Assembly (NCBI RefSeq): GCF_964204645.1
Contig: NC_134027.1
Span: forward strand, 5,940,485 to 6,004,484
Reading direction: 5' to 3'
DNA: 64,000 nucleotides
From: Tubulanus polymorphus
Lineage: Eukaryota > Nemertea > Palaeonemertea > Tubulaniformes > Tubulanidae
Part shown: positions 22,601 to 33,900 of the stretch, in pieces
Position numbering within the stretch: the stretch's first letter is position 1
How the letters are laid out: every line of letters starts with the position of its first letter
Notes under the pieces: generated by a model
Told to the model about the DNA's origin: nothing
What the model saw: the letters and a program-made list of their open reading frames with translations, nothing else
Databases searched by the model: none
Made by a program: the position numbers and the translations under genes

Positions 22601-25476
22601 TATAAGGAAGTGGACGTTAGTATGTTACATCCTCTGGCGCCATCATTTTACAAACTGCCAATGCGTTCAGCTAGATTAGGGATTCGGGATACAAAACCTG
22701 TCTCGCAGTGGACGGCTGAAATGCATGGTCGACTTGTTGAGATTCTGGCAGGTACATGTGAGACATTCACTATTGAACGAGCCTCTCAGGAGCCAGACGT
22801 GTGCTGGGTAGATTTCATATATGACGGCAATAAATCGCTTCGTCAGAAGTTGATCGACGAAGGTATTGTTGCCGCTTCAGTAGATGGTTCACTTGAAAAT
22901 CTGAAAGAAACAGACCGATTGAAAGCCAACCAAGGCCAAGAAATGAAACTCCCACCAGGCCTGAATGAAGTTGTGGTGATCGATTGTAAAAATCCAGATG
23001 AATTCTATATTCAGTTAAACAATCAGACTCTGATAGATAGATTCAGAGGTATTAATACTAGTATTTTTGAACACTGCACATCAACTGCTGGTCCTTATAC
23101 TCCTGTCATCGGCGAACTAGTGGGTGCAATGTTTATGGAAGATTGGTGTCGTGCCATTGTTCTTGCTGGTGCTCCGGAACCGGGATATTTTAATGTGAAA
23201 TACTTAGATTTTGGAAATGAGAGCATTGTATCTGAGAAAAATATTCGTCCTGCGAGTAGAGCGTTTTTAGATGAACCATATTTTGGAATCAGGTGTAGTC
23301 TAGCTGGTATACATGAACAGGCACAACCTTGGCCAAAGGAGATCATTGATTCGTTCCGTGAAATGCTTTTGGGCAATTTAAACGAGAAAATTACTGTTGA
23401 GTCAGTGACCGGAAACAATGTAACTGTTTATCATGGAAATGATTCGGTTAACTTGAAGTTACAACTTGCACTTGGTGTCGAAAATGCACCGGCACTTATT
23501 CCGAGTAGAGTAACCCTGAAAGATATCGCGAAACCACCAGTGCCGACAGTAATGCCTTTCGAAGTGAGAATCATTAATATTGAATCCCCAGCTACAATTT
23601 ATGTCACAACTGAGGGTAAGTTCAATGTGAACAATGAATAATTGTCCATAGCTTATGGAACAACAGCTTGATGCTTCTTGTTACCTCCTAGCATTGTTTA
23701 TACAGAAGACTCCGCCTAAACCGGAACCAGTCTATCCGGTAATCCATTCAATCCAGTAAAAAGATTTCGGTTATCTACTGTTTTTCAATGCCTGGTACAT
23801 AAATGTCGCCAAATATTCATAAAGACAAGTCTCCATGAACTATTGATATCGCCTAGTCCGGTATCGCTCTATTTGGTAGAATTTGGACTTCGTTTCTGTT
23901 CATTCTGCGTCTAAACCGCTAGACGTAACAGCTTTTTTCCTACAATATTGAATCATACTACAATACTATTGATCTTCCATCTCTGTTGGTAATTCATATT
24001 AAGTCCTATGTTAAGTACTACTGCACGCTCATGATTTAAATTGGCAATAGTTCTCTTTATGCAAGTTCATCATGTGTGAACAAGTACTGAGGAAAGTGTT
24101 GCAGAGAATCATGAAATGTCAAGTTTGTGTCCGGTATATTAAATAAGGAAGCAAACCATCGGTGGTTGGCTACAGTCTGATCTTACGAGGCTCAATAATG
24201 AGCCTCAAGAATCACTGAGTGGCTCAATAGTTTCCTATCTTTGTTCATTGATTTTCGCACTTTTTTAAACCAATAACTGCCTAATTCGGTAGAAAAGTTA
24301 AGCTCCCAACTGTACCAGTTTAGGCTGAGTCTACTGCAGTATCATAGTCTACATTATGAAATGTCATATTTTAGCTTTGGTATCAAACAGTAATCAGATT
24401 GTTGAACATTTGACTGAAAGGATTACCAAGATGCCATCCACAAGATCATATAAACCCATGGTGGGTGATATGTGTGCTGCGTTAAACACTGGTGAGCCTT
24501 CACTCAATAATGTCTTTATTCTGAAATACTCTTGATAGCTCCATAAATTTTAAGTTGGCTGTTCTGTTCAGGTGCCGAGACATTATGGAATCGTGCTGAA
24601 TTACAGGACATTTCACCCGATGGAGAGTACACCGTGTTCTATATTGATTACGCTTATCAAGAGAAATTACCATTAACTCACCTTAAGCCATTACCAAATG
24701 AGTTTCTCAAACAACCACTTGGTTATTACCAAGTAAAACTCTCAGGTGAGTGAAATGTAGGGTAATCTATGAAGTCCTTTACAATTGTCTTTTTCCTCTT
24801 TAATTCATTTCACATTGGTATTAGGATTCTATTTTCTATTTAAAATCCTGAATTTACCTCGACTTTCTAGATATATTTATAAACATAATGATATTATAAA
24901 GTTAAAGTTTGTTTTTTTTTTGTTTCTTTTTTTTTCGTAGGAATAGAAGCACCGACAGGAGGCTGGAATTCAGATGCAGTCTTGTTAATTCTTAAACACA
25001 GTCAAGAAGCATCACTCAAAGTGACTTGTATTGTGGAGACAGAGGCAGCCAATTCACTCGATGTTACCATGACAGTCAATGGCCAGTCACTTAGTACGTA
25101 TGGAAATAAAGTAAAAATACAAATGACACAATTTAGAAATCCAACATTTGAACTGTTGCAATCAGTTTTTGTCTCTTTATTTGTCTATGCAAAAGTGGTT
25201 ATCTTTGGAAATTTGATCGTTCAATGTAGTAGATGAGTTTTTCCAGGGAATTCTACACCATGATATGTTATCAGAATATTTAATGATTTTAGATACTACT
25301 GAGTCAATATTATTGTTTTTTCTTTCTTGTGAAAAGGTGACTTATTGGTACAGAAAGATTTAGCTACACCTTCTGTTCTGTCTGATGAGGAAGATGATAT
25401 TGATAGACAAATTGCTGTTCGTATGGCGCAATTGGAGGAACTCAAGCAGCGCAAATTGAGAAAACTGGCAAACTGA
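8259..25476 (+). CDS. RRM-MYND-multi-Tudor protein, TDRD1-like
   Basis: Germline-type scaffold. TDRD1/Vreteno-class proteins read symmetric dimethylarginine on Piwi proteins in nuage; that role is inferred here. Exons: 8259-8278, 8403-8501, 9259-9420, 9565-9703, 9938-10057, 10138-10190, 10419-10609, 14086-14160, 14281-14377, 14466-14535, 14630-14707, 14802-14951, 15230-15454, 15530-15744, 15849-16265, 16762-17304, 17440-18024, 18630-19202, 19773-20354, 20502-20897, 21115-21303, 21524-21991, 22126-22326, 22477-23615, 24375-24491, 24572-24745, 24941-25093, 25337-25476. The sum is 7371 bases, 2456 residues, with phases agreeing throughout. Domains: RRM about 54-130 (LFIGNV, KIGFLTY); MYND finger 280-315 with all Cys/His ligands; ten Tudors, in exons 13-14, 16, 17, 18, 19, 20, 22, 24 (two) and 25-26; a charged C-terminal helix. 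ATG 8259 was chosen because exons 1 and 2 join in frame (MDPRNSSLAAWDP). Confidence 0.92.
8634..8978. mobile_element. Foldback element with tRNA-like B boxes, intron 2 of the Tudor gene
   Basis: The left arm (about 8634-8765) is largely the reverse complement of the right arm (about 8840-8978). Shared pieces include GACCGAGTGCGCAG, GCAGGGATTCGAACC and CCAATCAGAT. Each arm holds GGTTCGAATCCCTG (right arm) or its complement, which looks like a tRNA T-loop / Pol III B box. The structure is either a foldback MITE or two tRNA-derived SINE pieces in head-to-head orientation. Confidence 0.75.
12998..13317. repeat. Tandem direct repeat, about 150-bp unit, two copies
   Basis: Copy 1 starts near 12998 and copy 2 near 13150. 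Both run from CATATTTTGCTAC through AATTGGAAAGTTGTAGCTCA and GGCCACCAGGGGGCGTTGAA to ATTACATTCGT. Copy 2 has a small internal insertion. A diverged relative (GAGTTTCAAGGTCATCGG) occurs at about 9029 in intron 2, so the unit belongs to a dispersed repeat family. Confidence 0.8.
13455..13740. repeat. (ATT)n / (TTA)n microsatellite tract
   Basis: Several imperfect runs of ATT/TTA triplets interrupted by GTTAGCATTA-type units, inside Tudor-gene intron 7. Confidence 0.85.
16762..20897 (+). repeat. Five-unit tandem Tudor exon array (Tudors 2-6)
   Basis: Five consecutive exons (16762-17304, 17440-18024, 18630-19202, 19773-20354, 20502-20897) encode nearly the same Tudor domain. Each has GDLVAAKSSDG (SDLVAAKSSDG in the first), a W-Y/C-R-G-Q-V-K stretch, a DFGNSE core and a RPLDDEDAS-like tail. 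Every exon begins with G completing an AG|G codon and all share phase 2 at both ends, so copies add without frameshift. The first four also carry a second segment (V-E-G-Q-K-I-F-A-Q-like) of about 55 residues. In the fifth copy that segment sits in a separate exon (21115-21303). Neighbouring Tudors in the protein are far more diverged, so the array is young. Confidence 0.95.
23640..24374 (+). other. Intron 24 of the Tudor gene with dispersed repeat
   Basis: The intron after the large double-Tudor exon. Part of it (about 23860-24130, including GCCTAGTCCGGTATCGC and AGTCCTATGTTAAGTACTAC) is an inverted, diverged copy of sequence in intron 7 (about 10730-11020). No coding signal. Confidence 0.6.
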
Positions 25477-25733
25477 AATACACAACCATTATTAGTCTAC
25501 ACTTATTGCAATATGTAAATACATGTACCAATGTTTCCGATGTTTTTAGTTTTATGTGAATTAGTTTACCTAGTATGTGCGCATAAGTTCATGCACATCT
25601 ATATACATACAATTCCACTTTGAATGTAGCAGGCAATTAGTAATACATAGAGCAGTTATTCCATTAGCACATGAAACTGCTGTATTTGATCATTTTTCAC
25701 CTTATATATATATACTTTTGAGGAGACCTGCAT

Positions 25734-26144
25734 CAGGCGCGGATCTAGGGAGGGGGCCTCCCTCCTTTAAGTGAAGATCGTTTTTTTTTCGACCGACCTC
25801 CCGCCACTTGCTTAATATTCACGCTGCGCTGGGAAAGGGGAAAGTATTTGTCATGAATTCTTGCCTCAGAATGCAGGAAATGGCCCCAAAACAGTTAAAT
25901 TTCCAAAATTTTCCGCCACTTGCTTAATATTCACGCTGCGCTGGGAAAGGGGAAAGTATTTGTCATGAATTCTTGCCTCAGAATGCAGGAAATGGCCCCA
26001 AAACAGTTAAATTTCCAAAATTTTGGGGCGGTGTGAAGCGTAGGAACGTCTCGCGCCTACGCCACTCGGTGTCAATACAGTATCATCATAGCTACATTAA
26101 TTAGGTGTCCCCCCCCCCTAAATTTTGCTCTAGATCCGCCCCTG
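25734..26144. mobile_element. MITE with 15-bp TIRs and TGCAT target duplication
   Basis: The left end CAGGCGCGGATCTAG and the inverted right end CAGGGGCGGATCTAG differ at one position. TGCAT flanks both sides (25729-25733 and 26145-26149), consistent with a 5-bp target-site duplication. CAGGGGCGGATC-type ends are common among non-autonomous DNA transposons of invertebrates. The interior contains two tandem copies of a 112-bp unit. Confidence 0.85.
25801..26024. repeat. 112-bp tandem duplication inside the MITE
   Basis: The unit beginning CCGCCACTTGCTTAATATTC at 25801 is repeated essentially without change from 25913. It includes GGGAAAGTATTTGTCATGAA and ends in CCAAAATTTT. Confidence 0.95.
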
Positions 26145-26212
26145 TGCATGATGGATGATTGGTTGCTAATGTAATATAATTGCCAAAGCACTTAGATCTG
26201 TCTTGGATTATG

Positions 26213-26218
26213 AATAAA
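26213..26218 (+). promoter_or_regulatory. Candidate poly(A) signal of the Tudor gene
   Basis: AATAAA about 740 bases after the Tudor stop codon, just beyond the MITE. If used, the MITE would be part of the 3' UTR. Confidence 0.35.
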
Positions 26219-26520
26219 CCATTTAGTTATTAGTTAATTGCTTTTGTTAAGTCCAGTTAAGGACAATTATACTTAGTTCATACATTTATCATGATGCTCT
26301 TTTGTAATTTGAATGCACCACGCATTATTTTTGATATAGAAATATCATGTCTTGTGTTTTGAAATACTATCTATGCTCTAGGAGCACAAAAATTCATATG
26401 TTAATTAAGTTACGTGTTATATGAATATAGATTTAAAAGATTCATTTGATTTTGTGGGAGACTAAACCCAAAGTTATTTTGCCCTATTCATGTGTTATTT
26501 GCATTTATTATACTGATATG

Positions 26521-26606
26521 GGCCCAGTTTCACAGCTGATTATAATTCATAGTTGAGATTATAGAAAATGAGTATGATGTCATTATTTTTTGTGAAACCT
26601 GGCCCT
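26521..26606. mobile_element. Small palindromic MITE, GGCCCAGTTTCACA ends
   Basis: GGCCCAGTTTCACA at the left is matched by the inverted TGTGAAACCTGGCCC at the right, about 86 bases in total. Related elements with GGGCCAG ends lie at 35273-35376 and 56612-56735. Confidence 0.7.
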
Positions 26607-26999
26607 AAGTAAGTGAAAACGTACGGTATATGAAATTCGTTCATACCCTTTGCTTTTGCATGGTCAAATTTTTGATATAAGACCCTTTTGTTATTTTCAT
26701 TTTCTTGTGATAAGGTAACAACTGGCTATTGATGGTAACTGTAAATGAAGCCCTGAACCATTTCAGTTTTCACTATCCTATCAATACCGACAATATTGAA
26801 TTCTAGTTTCCATACACAAGCACTTTCTCACTGGTAATTTAGTGCAGTTCCAGGAATTGTACTATGTACTTTGAAAAAAGAAAAGCTATTGCAAAATAGC
26901 CATAACTTATTGATTTTAATTGTTCAAAATTAATAATTCATGCACAATGTATGGCCATGAGATGCCATTTCATTTTGGAGTTCACATGAAGTTGGACTT

Positions 27000-27680
27000 G
27001 AATCTCTTCTCTCTTAGTATGGGTATTTGCTCCCACCCCGGTAATAAAGTCATTCCTGACATTTCCATAAGCCTCCAGTTTGATTTAAAAGCAAGGCAAA
27101 CAGGCCTACAAATAATGAAGTTGGAATTGTTCCAAGTCACTGAGCTGCATAAAGGTGGCTTCACTCTTAAGGATGAATGGTACGCATACCATTATGCATG
27201 CTCTTACCCTGGTGCACTAAGTCCTTATTATTGCTGCAATTGTTCTAAACTACAATCAGAACACTAACAACTAGCCTTCTGTTGATATCAACCACATCCT
27301 TGCATCATTGTGTATACACATGTAATAGTAAACTAAGAAAATAGAGACTCTGTACTTAAATACTTAGGGGTTTGATATCCAATGGGCCCCACAGGTTTAA
27401 ATTCGAAATAAAGACTACCGGTTACAAATGCCGAAGTTGGAGTTCACAAGTGGTTGAGCTGCATAAATGTGGATTCATTCTTAATGTAAATGGTATGCTT
27501 CGAAGCATATCATTATGCATACTCTTCCCCTGGTGCACTAAGTCTTGTTATTGCCGCAATTGTTCTACAATCAGAACACTAACAACTAGCCTTTGGTTTA
27601 TATCAACCTCATCCTTGTATATCATTGTGTGTACACATGTAAAAGTAAACCCTGTACTTGTCAGTAAGGGGTTGGATATC
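27000..27680. repeat. Diverged tandem duplication, about 315-bp period
   Basis: Copy A (about 27117-27380) and copy B (about 27430-27680) share GAGCTGCATAAA, CCTGGTGCACTAAGTC, CAGAACACTAACAACTAGCC and CATCATTGTGT. A third fragment with CAGAACAGTAACAACTAGCC occurs at about 28164. The function is unknown. Confidence 0.75.
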
Positions 27681-30672
27681 CTATAATTTCCTTGAAAATT
27701 GTCATTTTGTTTCTTGCTGTATGTTAAAAGTTCAGTATGTTAAATCATGTTCATGTTTTCAACAGGATAATGTAAACGCTTAAGTCATTCTTCAGATAAT
27801 GTTGCCTTCATGTACATTTAAGTTGTTCCATGAAAATGTAAGATTATTATTGCAAAAATTTACATGTAATTTGTTGCTTGAAGCTTGAATTATAAATAGA
27901 GCAACTTATTGTTTTTCTAGCCATAAGTTTTGGATTTTAGATTTCAATTCTTCAAGCAATTTCCATGGTTTTGACAAGTACATTGTATTCCTTATATAAT
28001 TATCAAGTTTGTGAAATATGTATTTCCTATTGTCATCCATTCTGGGCTGTCCTCGAATAAAGTAATAGTGCATTCAATGCACGATGCCATTGTGCAGTAT
28101 TAGGTTGCAGCTGCTCAGCCAACTCTGACCACTTCTTGTACAACAAAAATTATCTCACATCAATCAGAACAGTAACAACTAGCCTTCGGTTTATATCATT
28201 CAAACCCAATCTTTTTTAAACCTATGTATCTTGCTCTGCTGACCACAGATGACGTTGTCCCTCATTTATATCGACCATACTGTAAAATAAAAGTTCAGAA
28301 TTAAATTATCCATACAAAAAATGATTACCGGTATCTTAGAACATCTTCTGGTTTTGACCATAGTCAATTGGACTGACCTTACTTAACTGGGATTAGCTCG
28401 CAGTGTTGACTTAGATTTACAGTTGCAAACTCTTTCGATTACTTAGTATCTGGTTTGATGGCAGAGATTTACTCAATTCAGCACCAGGGTAAAAACATCC
28501 CTTCACTCTATACTGATGGCACCAAGGTTTCAAACCACATCTAGTTAACATTAATCTTAAAATGATAAGATAGGTTTTTGGTGGTGATATAAGAAGATTT
28601 ATTTGAAGTTTGACATATTCTTTACTACCACAACGGTAACAACTACCTGTCTAGTGACTGAATGATTTTCCTAACGGTCAATCCCATTGTATGTGATATG
28701 CATTGATGTGTAACCAAACTTAAACAGTAAATTTGTCAATAAATTGAAAACGAAGTTTATGTTACATCTTTAACCAAACTTGTTTGTTGATTCGATTTCA
28801 CAATTACAATTACAATTAGTTTATTTACTCCACAATTATACAATTGCACAGAGCACAAAATTAATTTACAATAGACATTGCAACATTTAACATTAGAAAT
28901 GCATTAAACATTTGTGTATATACAACGCCAGTTTTTTAAGGGTTTAGCAATTTGAGTTGAACAAATCATACAACTTTACGTTATTGGGGAATCTCCAATA
29001 ACGCTCCGGGATGTATCTAGCTCTGGATTCCTGGAAGGGCAAGGGCAAGGCTCTGCTGGCTCTTAGTTGATGGTTGATTGGTGGCGCTCTTGCTGGCCTT
29101 TGACAAGAAATGTAGTCAACTCGTATAAGGATTAACTAAACCTTTGGCATGGTCAAGATACTATCGATGATGCAGAGTTTCAATACTCGTGGCTTAGGAC
29201 TAGTAAAACTTTTTTATACAGATTAAATCTCTAAAAAGCTCTCAGACCTGTCCTCTGTTCGATAGAATCACAAACACGCCACAAATGAGGACAAATGCGT
29301 GATTAGATTTGGGTTAAACTTTATTTCTCTATAAAAAAGTGATATTATAATAATCTTAAGATGGTCACTTTTCGCCGAAAGGACTCTATGAGCAAATTAG
29401 GTAATCGTGAAAAATCAACAGAAATATGATTATCTCAGAGTTGGGTCCTTTCGGTAATTAGCAGGTCAAAACTTCTCCACACGACCTTCGGTATTGGCTC
29501 CGAATTCAAGATGTTTATCGTTATTTTCTCTCTGCTGGTAAATCAGTTTATCGCCGTATATCTCGTTATCTACAAAATTATTGCTATTTTGAGTAGTTTA
29601 GTTAGGCCTACCACTCTTTTTAACGGCTAGATTACTAATCAGAATACCCACAACATAATAAATAACATCAGTTCAGAATGATTTCTCCACTCCAACCAAA
29701 AAAAAACGTCAATCAATATCGACTTCTCGTTTTTTGACATTACCAAAAACGGGCCCTCGTTACTTCTAATTCCTGATGTAAAACCCTGTCGTCTGTGCTG
29801 ATAATTGGCCTACTATTACCACAAAAACGACACCAAGGAACCAGGTCTATAATTGGGGCATCAATCAGTTGTTGAAAAAGATGTTGGCCCGTGGCGGTGG
29901 GTGGGATCGGAAACAATAATGTCGAAGCTGCTGCTGCTACTGATTGATTTCGCTACATCGAACTTCAGTAGGGGGCTGAAATATGCCTTTTATAACCGAT
30001 AGATATTTCATCGTTCATTATTAGGCCTATACAAAACCTGTAAGTTGTCCTATCTTTTATTTGGGGTGAAATCTAGGTTTGTAATAACAATAGATATCTG
30101 TTATATCCGTTGTTATAAGGTTTCACTGTATCACGCAATATCATCACGCACAACTCGATACTGAACTGATTTGCCTATAGTTTAATAACTGTAGCCATCG
30201 TTCCCAAGCAACAGTATTCAGACTAATTAACCTACTATTCCTACCTATTCTGGATTAGCGTAAATACTTATCACTACAGATATCGGCACTGGTTATTGGT
30301 TTGCATGATATTAAGATTGTCTTGAACCCCACACCTGCCTCGGAATTGAACGTTTTCAAGCTTCTATTGAACAGCGAAATCTGAATTTGTATTTTCAAGA
30401 TTAAAGAGATTCAAAATTGAGGCCAAGGGTTGCAGACTGAACATCATAAGGGCCACATTAGGTATTATTACAGTTAACCTTGTGTAATTCAGCTGGGCGA
30501 AAGTCTGATAATCACTTGTTGATTTAATTTTTCTGTTTACAGGAATTAATTCTAAAGTTGTAGTTTTAAAAAAAGGCTTGAAATCCGACTTATTCAAAGT
30601 CGGAGGCTCATCTTGGTCCCATAAGATCTGACTTTTGCAAGGCTAACTGTTATTCTTTCTGTTTCAATGATT

Positions 30673-30703
<31 letters not shown>

Positions 30704-30979
30704 ACGTAGTATTTCTTTATTTATCTCCTTTGATAAAAGTTAGGAGCTGATTAATTTTTGCCAATGTGAATGATGTCCTGAAACTGAAAACCACTGATTC
30801 AAAACGTGCTCCTCTTAATGCAATGAACGAATGATATTATATGCTATAATTTTATTGATTTTACAGATTGCATGCTGATTGAGTCGATGAAAATTCAATA
30901 GACATTTTTCGTTGTCATGGAAAATCCATTTTCGCCAGTTGGTGCCATTTCTTTTTCTGGTTTTGTGCTACAATGATCA

Positions 30980-33900
30980 ATGCAAAAAGTCTGTGTGATG
31001 CATCCCGTACGTGGACTATTAACTGCTGTAATTATGTCAATTTACTGCTCATTCCTGATACGTAATTCAGCCGTGTTTGCCGAAAAGGATATATTTGAAT
31101 TATTGAGGCGAGGACGTGATGAAAATCACCAAGATTTCATCAACAGGAAACCGATTTATATGCGTGTGACAGCTGAAGTCGGAAAGCTATTTGAATTTCA
31201 TTTGCCGATATGTAGAGACAGTCAACATATACTTGTGAAGGTAAAGATAATTTGTTTCTTTTCTTATTCCTGAAATAGGGATTGACCCTGTTATTTATTT
31301 GATCGGGAAGCTAAATTTTTAATCTAATGACTATACAGGCTACTGTTACACTAACTTTGGCTAAAAGCTGTAATCACACAGAGATTATTTGTCCTGGGTC
31401 AAACTGGTACAAAATTTCAAATTTTGCTCGTGTTAATTAAGAGAATCTTAGGTAGAGAGTCTAGATAATTCAAGATCCATAGAAGCAAAAACAGTGCAAA
31501 TCTCATTTTCTAATGAGTAATATATATTTATTAAGCAAACGTTTTCAGGACCTGTAACTCCCGAAAACGTTCGCTTAATAAATATATATTACTCATTAGA
31601 AGATGATATTTGTACTGTTTTTGCTTCTATGGATCTTGAATTATCTAGACTCTCTACCTAAGATTATTAAGAGAATCTATTTAAGAAAATGTGTGAACAC
31701 TGTCCGGTTCTAATTGGAACGGGTCAAATTTAAACCGGTCTCAATAACGACATGTGAGTGCGCCTCTTGTATTGAAAATGGATTTTGAAATTAAAACGTT
31801 ACAACAAACTTTTCTTCCAGGAAGGCTACGTCAATTTTGCGATCATACTGGGTATGATTTAGCCTGAGAACTGAGTTAGTCTTGGCAAATTGCTAAACTC
31901 GTGAAATTTTGATGTAGAGAGAAAGGTTTTTAAACCTTCATTATTATATAACATAACTGTACACAGTATGAATGAAACTTTAATGAAATTCTAAATTTGT
32001 ATAATTACATAATAATATTATTAAGATTATAATTATCACATTGCTGCCTTGTTCATGCAAGGATACCCTCCATGACAAGTAATTAAAGATACAACATATG
32101 ATACTTTACTTAAGCCTATATAAAATCCAGTAATTTATTTACAAAGTTGGAGTGCGTGACACTTGCCATTGTGCATTCAGATGCAATGCATTGTCAATGC
32201 TGAAAGACATTGGTTTTGAATAGCCTCGACTAGCCATTCTAGTGTATGACCTGACACTGTCATGTGGTCCGAGCTATTGCTGATAGTAGTGTGAGAAATA
32301 TTTCTGGCGTTTACGGATTAAGCGGCATTCCAAGATTATGATTTAGACTAAGAATGCGCATATTTCTGATTATGCATGGAAATCATTATGTTTATGGAAT
32401 AAAAATGATTATCAATCTTTCCTGATGGACATTATGGCAACTAAGATAAGGTAGGCCTAAAGATTATGGTTTTATACTTTCAAAATCCTTTAAATCCTTG
32501 CCTTTGATCGAATGTAATAATCATGCCTTCAGCATACTATCTAATTTTTGATATGTTTATACTAAAAAGCTTTATTCATAATTGATTGACATGAAAATTG
32601 TTCAAATCCAGTTGACTATCTCAGGGCGTGAAATGCCTTTACTATGTGTGCATTAAGTACAAGCCTATTTGTCAGACTTTGTTTTTGTATTATTCCTAAT
32701 TCATGTCCTGCCACGTTCAAATTGGCCTAAACCGTGGACTTATAAACTAAATTATTGTCTACTGTAATAAATGCTGTGTAACACCAGTTGGCCTATAGGT
32801 AGGTCTTTGTAAAATCTGATGCCATAAACATCAAACAAATTCACTTCATACAATTTTCCAAACATTTATAATCTTCTTTTTTTTCAGACAAGAGGATATG
32901 GTGAATAATAGGATTATATGGATTCCCACCAGTGCAATTAAATCTGGGTTCCTGATTCTGGTCGCTTTATGGATTATGTTGGCTCTTGGATACATATATC
33001 ATACATATACGATGCATCAGTTAGCGATCTGTCCATCATCGAATCCCGTTCCCGTTGTTGAGACACGATTCAGCGGTACCTATACCCTGAATTATCCTGT
33101 ATACCGCTACGACGTAGCAGCCATCATCGAGCAATTAAAGCGCGTGAACCACCATCCGCATCGGCGTAAATGTCCGTGGCAGATTCCAAAGATCATTCAC
33201 CAAACATGGAAGGATGAAATGATTCCGATACAATTTAACAAAACGATAAGTTCTATGGTTGCCAACCATCCTGACTGGGAATACTGGTTCTGGTCGGATG
33301 CTCTTGCCGAAGAATTTGTGCGAAAACGATTTCCGAATTATCTTCACATGTACAAAAATTACCCGAAAGCGATTAATCGCGCCGATGCAATTCGCTATTT
33401 TATCTTGTACGAGTTCGGCGGAGTCTACGCCGATATAGATATGCAGTCGCTGCGTCCCTTGGACGAACTTCTAGATTTTCACACATTTCTTATTCCCGAA
33501 GACCATCCCGTTCACACAAACGTCGTTTTTCATCTGAATCGAATTCCTCTGAATGCTCTAATGATGTCGGTTCCAAAACACCCGATAATCAAATCAGTTA
33601 TACTTCATTTGGCAGAATTTGCGAAACAGAAAAACGTACTGTGGGTGGCTGGGCCGATGATGTTCGAAAATGTGTTAACGAAATACGAGAAAACTCTGGC
33701 GAGTAGAACTAATGTTTCACTGTGTGATTCCATATATTTGGCCGATTGGCAACAATTCATTCCGCAGCATTCCAAAAATCCACCCGATATAAAATTCTTC
33801 AGAAATAAATGTAAACGTATTCATACCCCGAAGCACCGGGAACAGTGTGTTATTCTAAAACAGCGGAAGTTTATACCGAAACCAATTCCGCCTTCAGCGT

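Larger units (their letters stand above)
25477..30979. other. Gene-poor repeat-rich spacer and Tudor 3' UTR
   Basis: 5.5 kb without a supported gene. It contains a MITE at 25734-26144, a likely Tudor-gene poly(A) signal at 26213, a small palindromic element at 26521-26606, and a diverged tandem duplication at 27000-27680 with a third fragment at about 28134-28210. It also has a tract of CAATTA repeats near 28800 and an (ATA)n tract at about 30670-30700. Frames of 60-115 codons at 26920-27686 lie in the duplicated repeat and are not convincing. Confidence 0.6.

Noticed and set aside
23095-23418. 107-codon open frame on the minus strand
   Set aside because: Antisense to the Tudor 9 region of the large double-Tudor exon; no independent evidence.
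26920-27267. 115-codon open frame on the plus strand
   Set aside because: Sits in a duplicated non-coding repeat; the frame is not preserved in the second copy.
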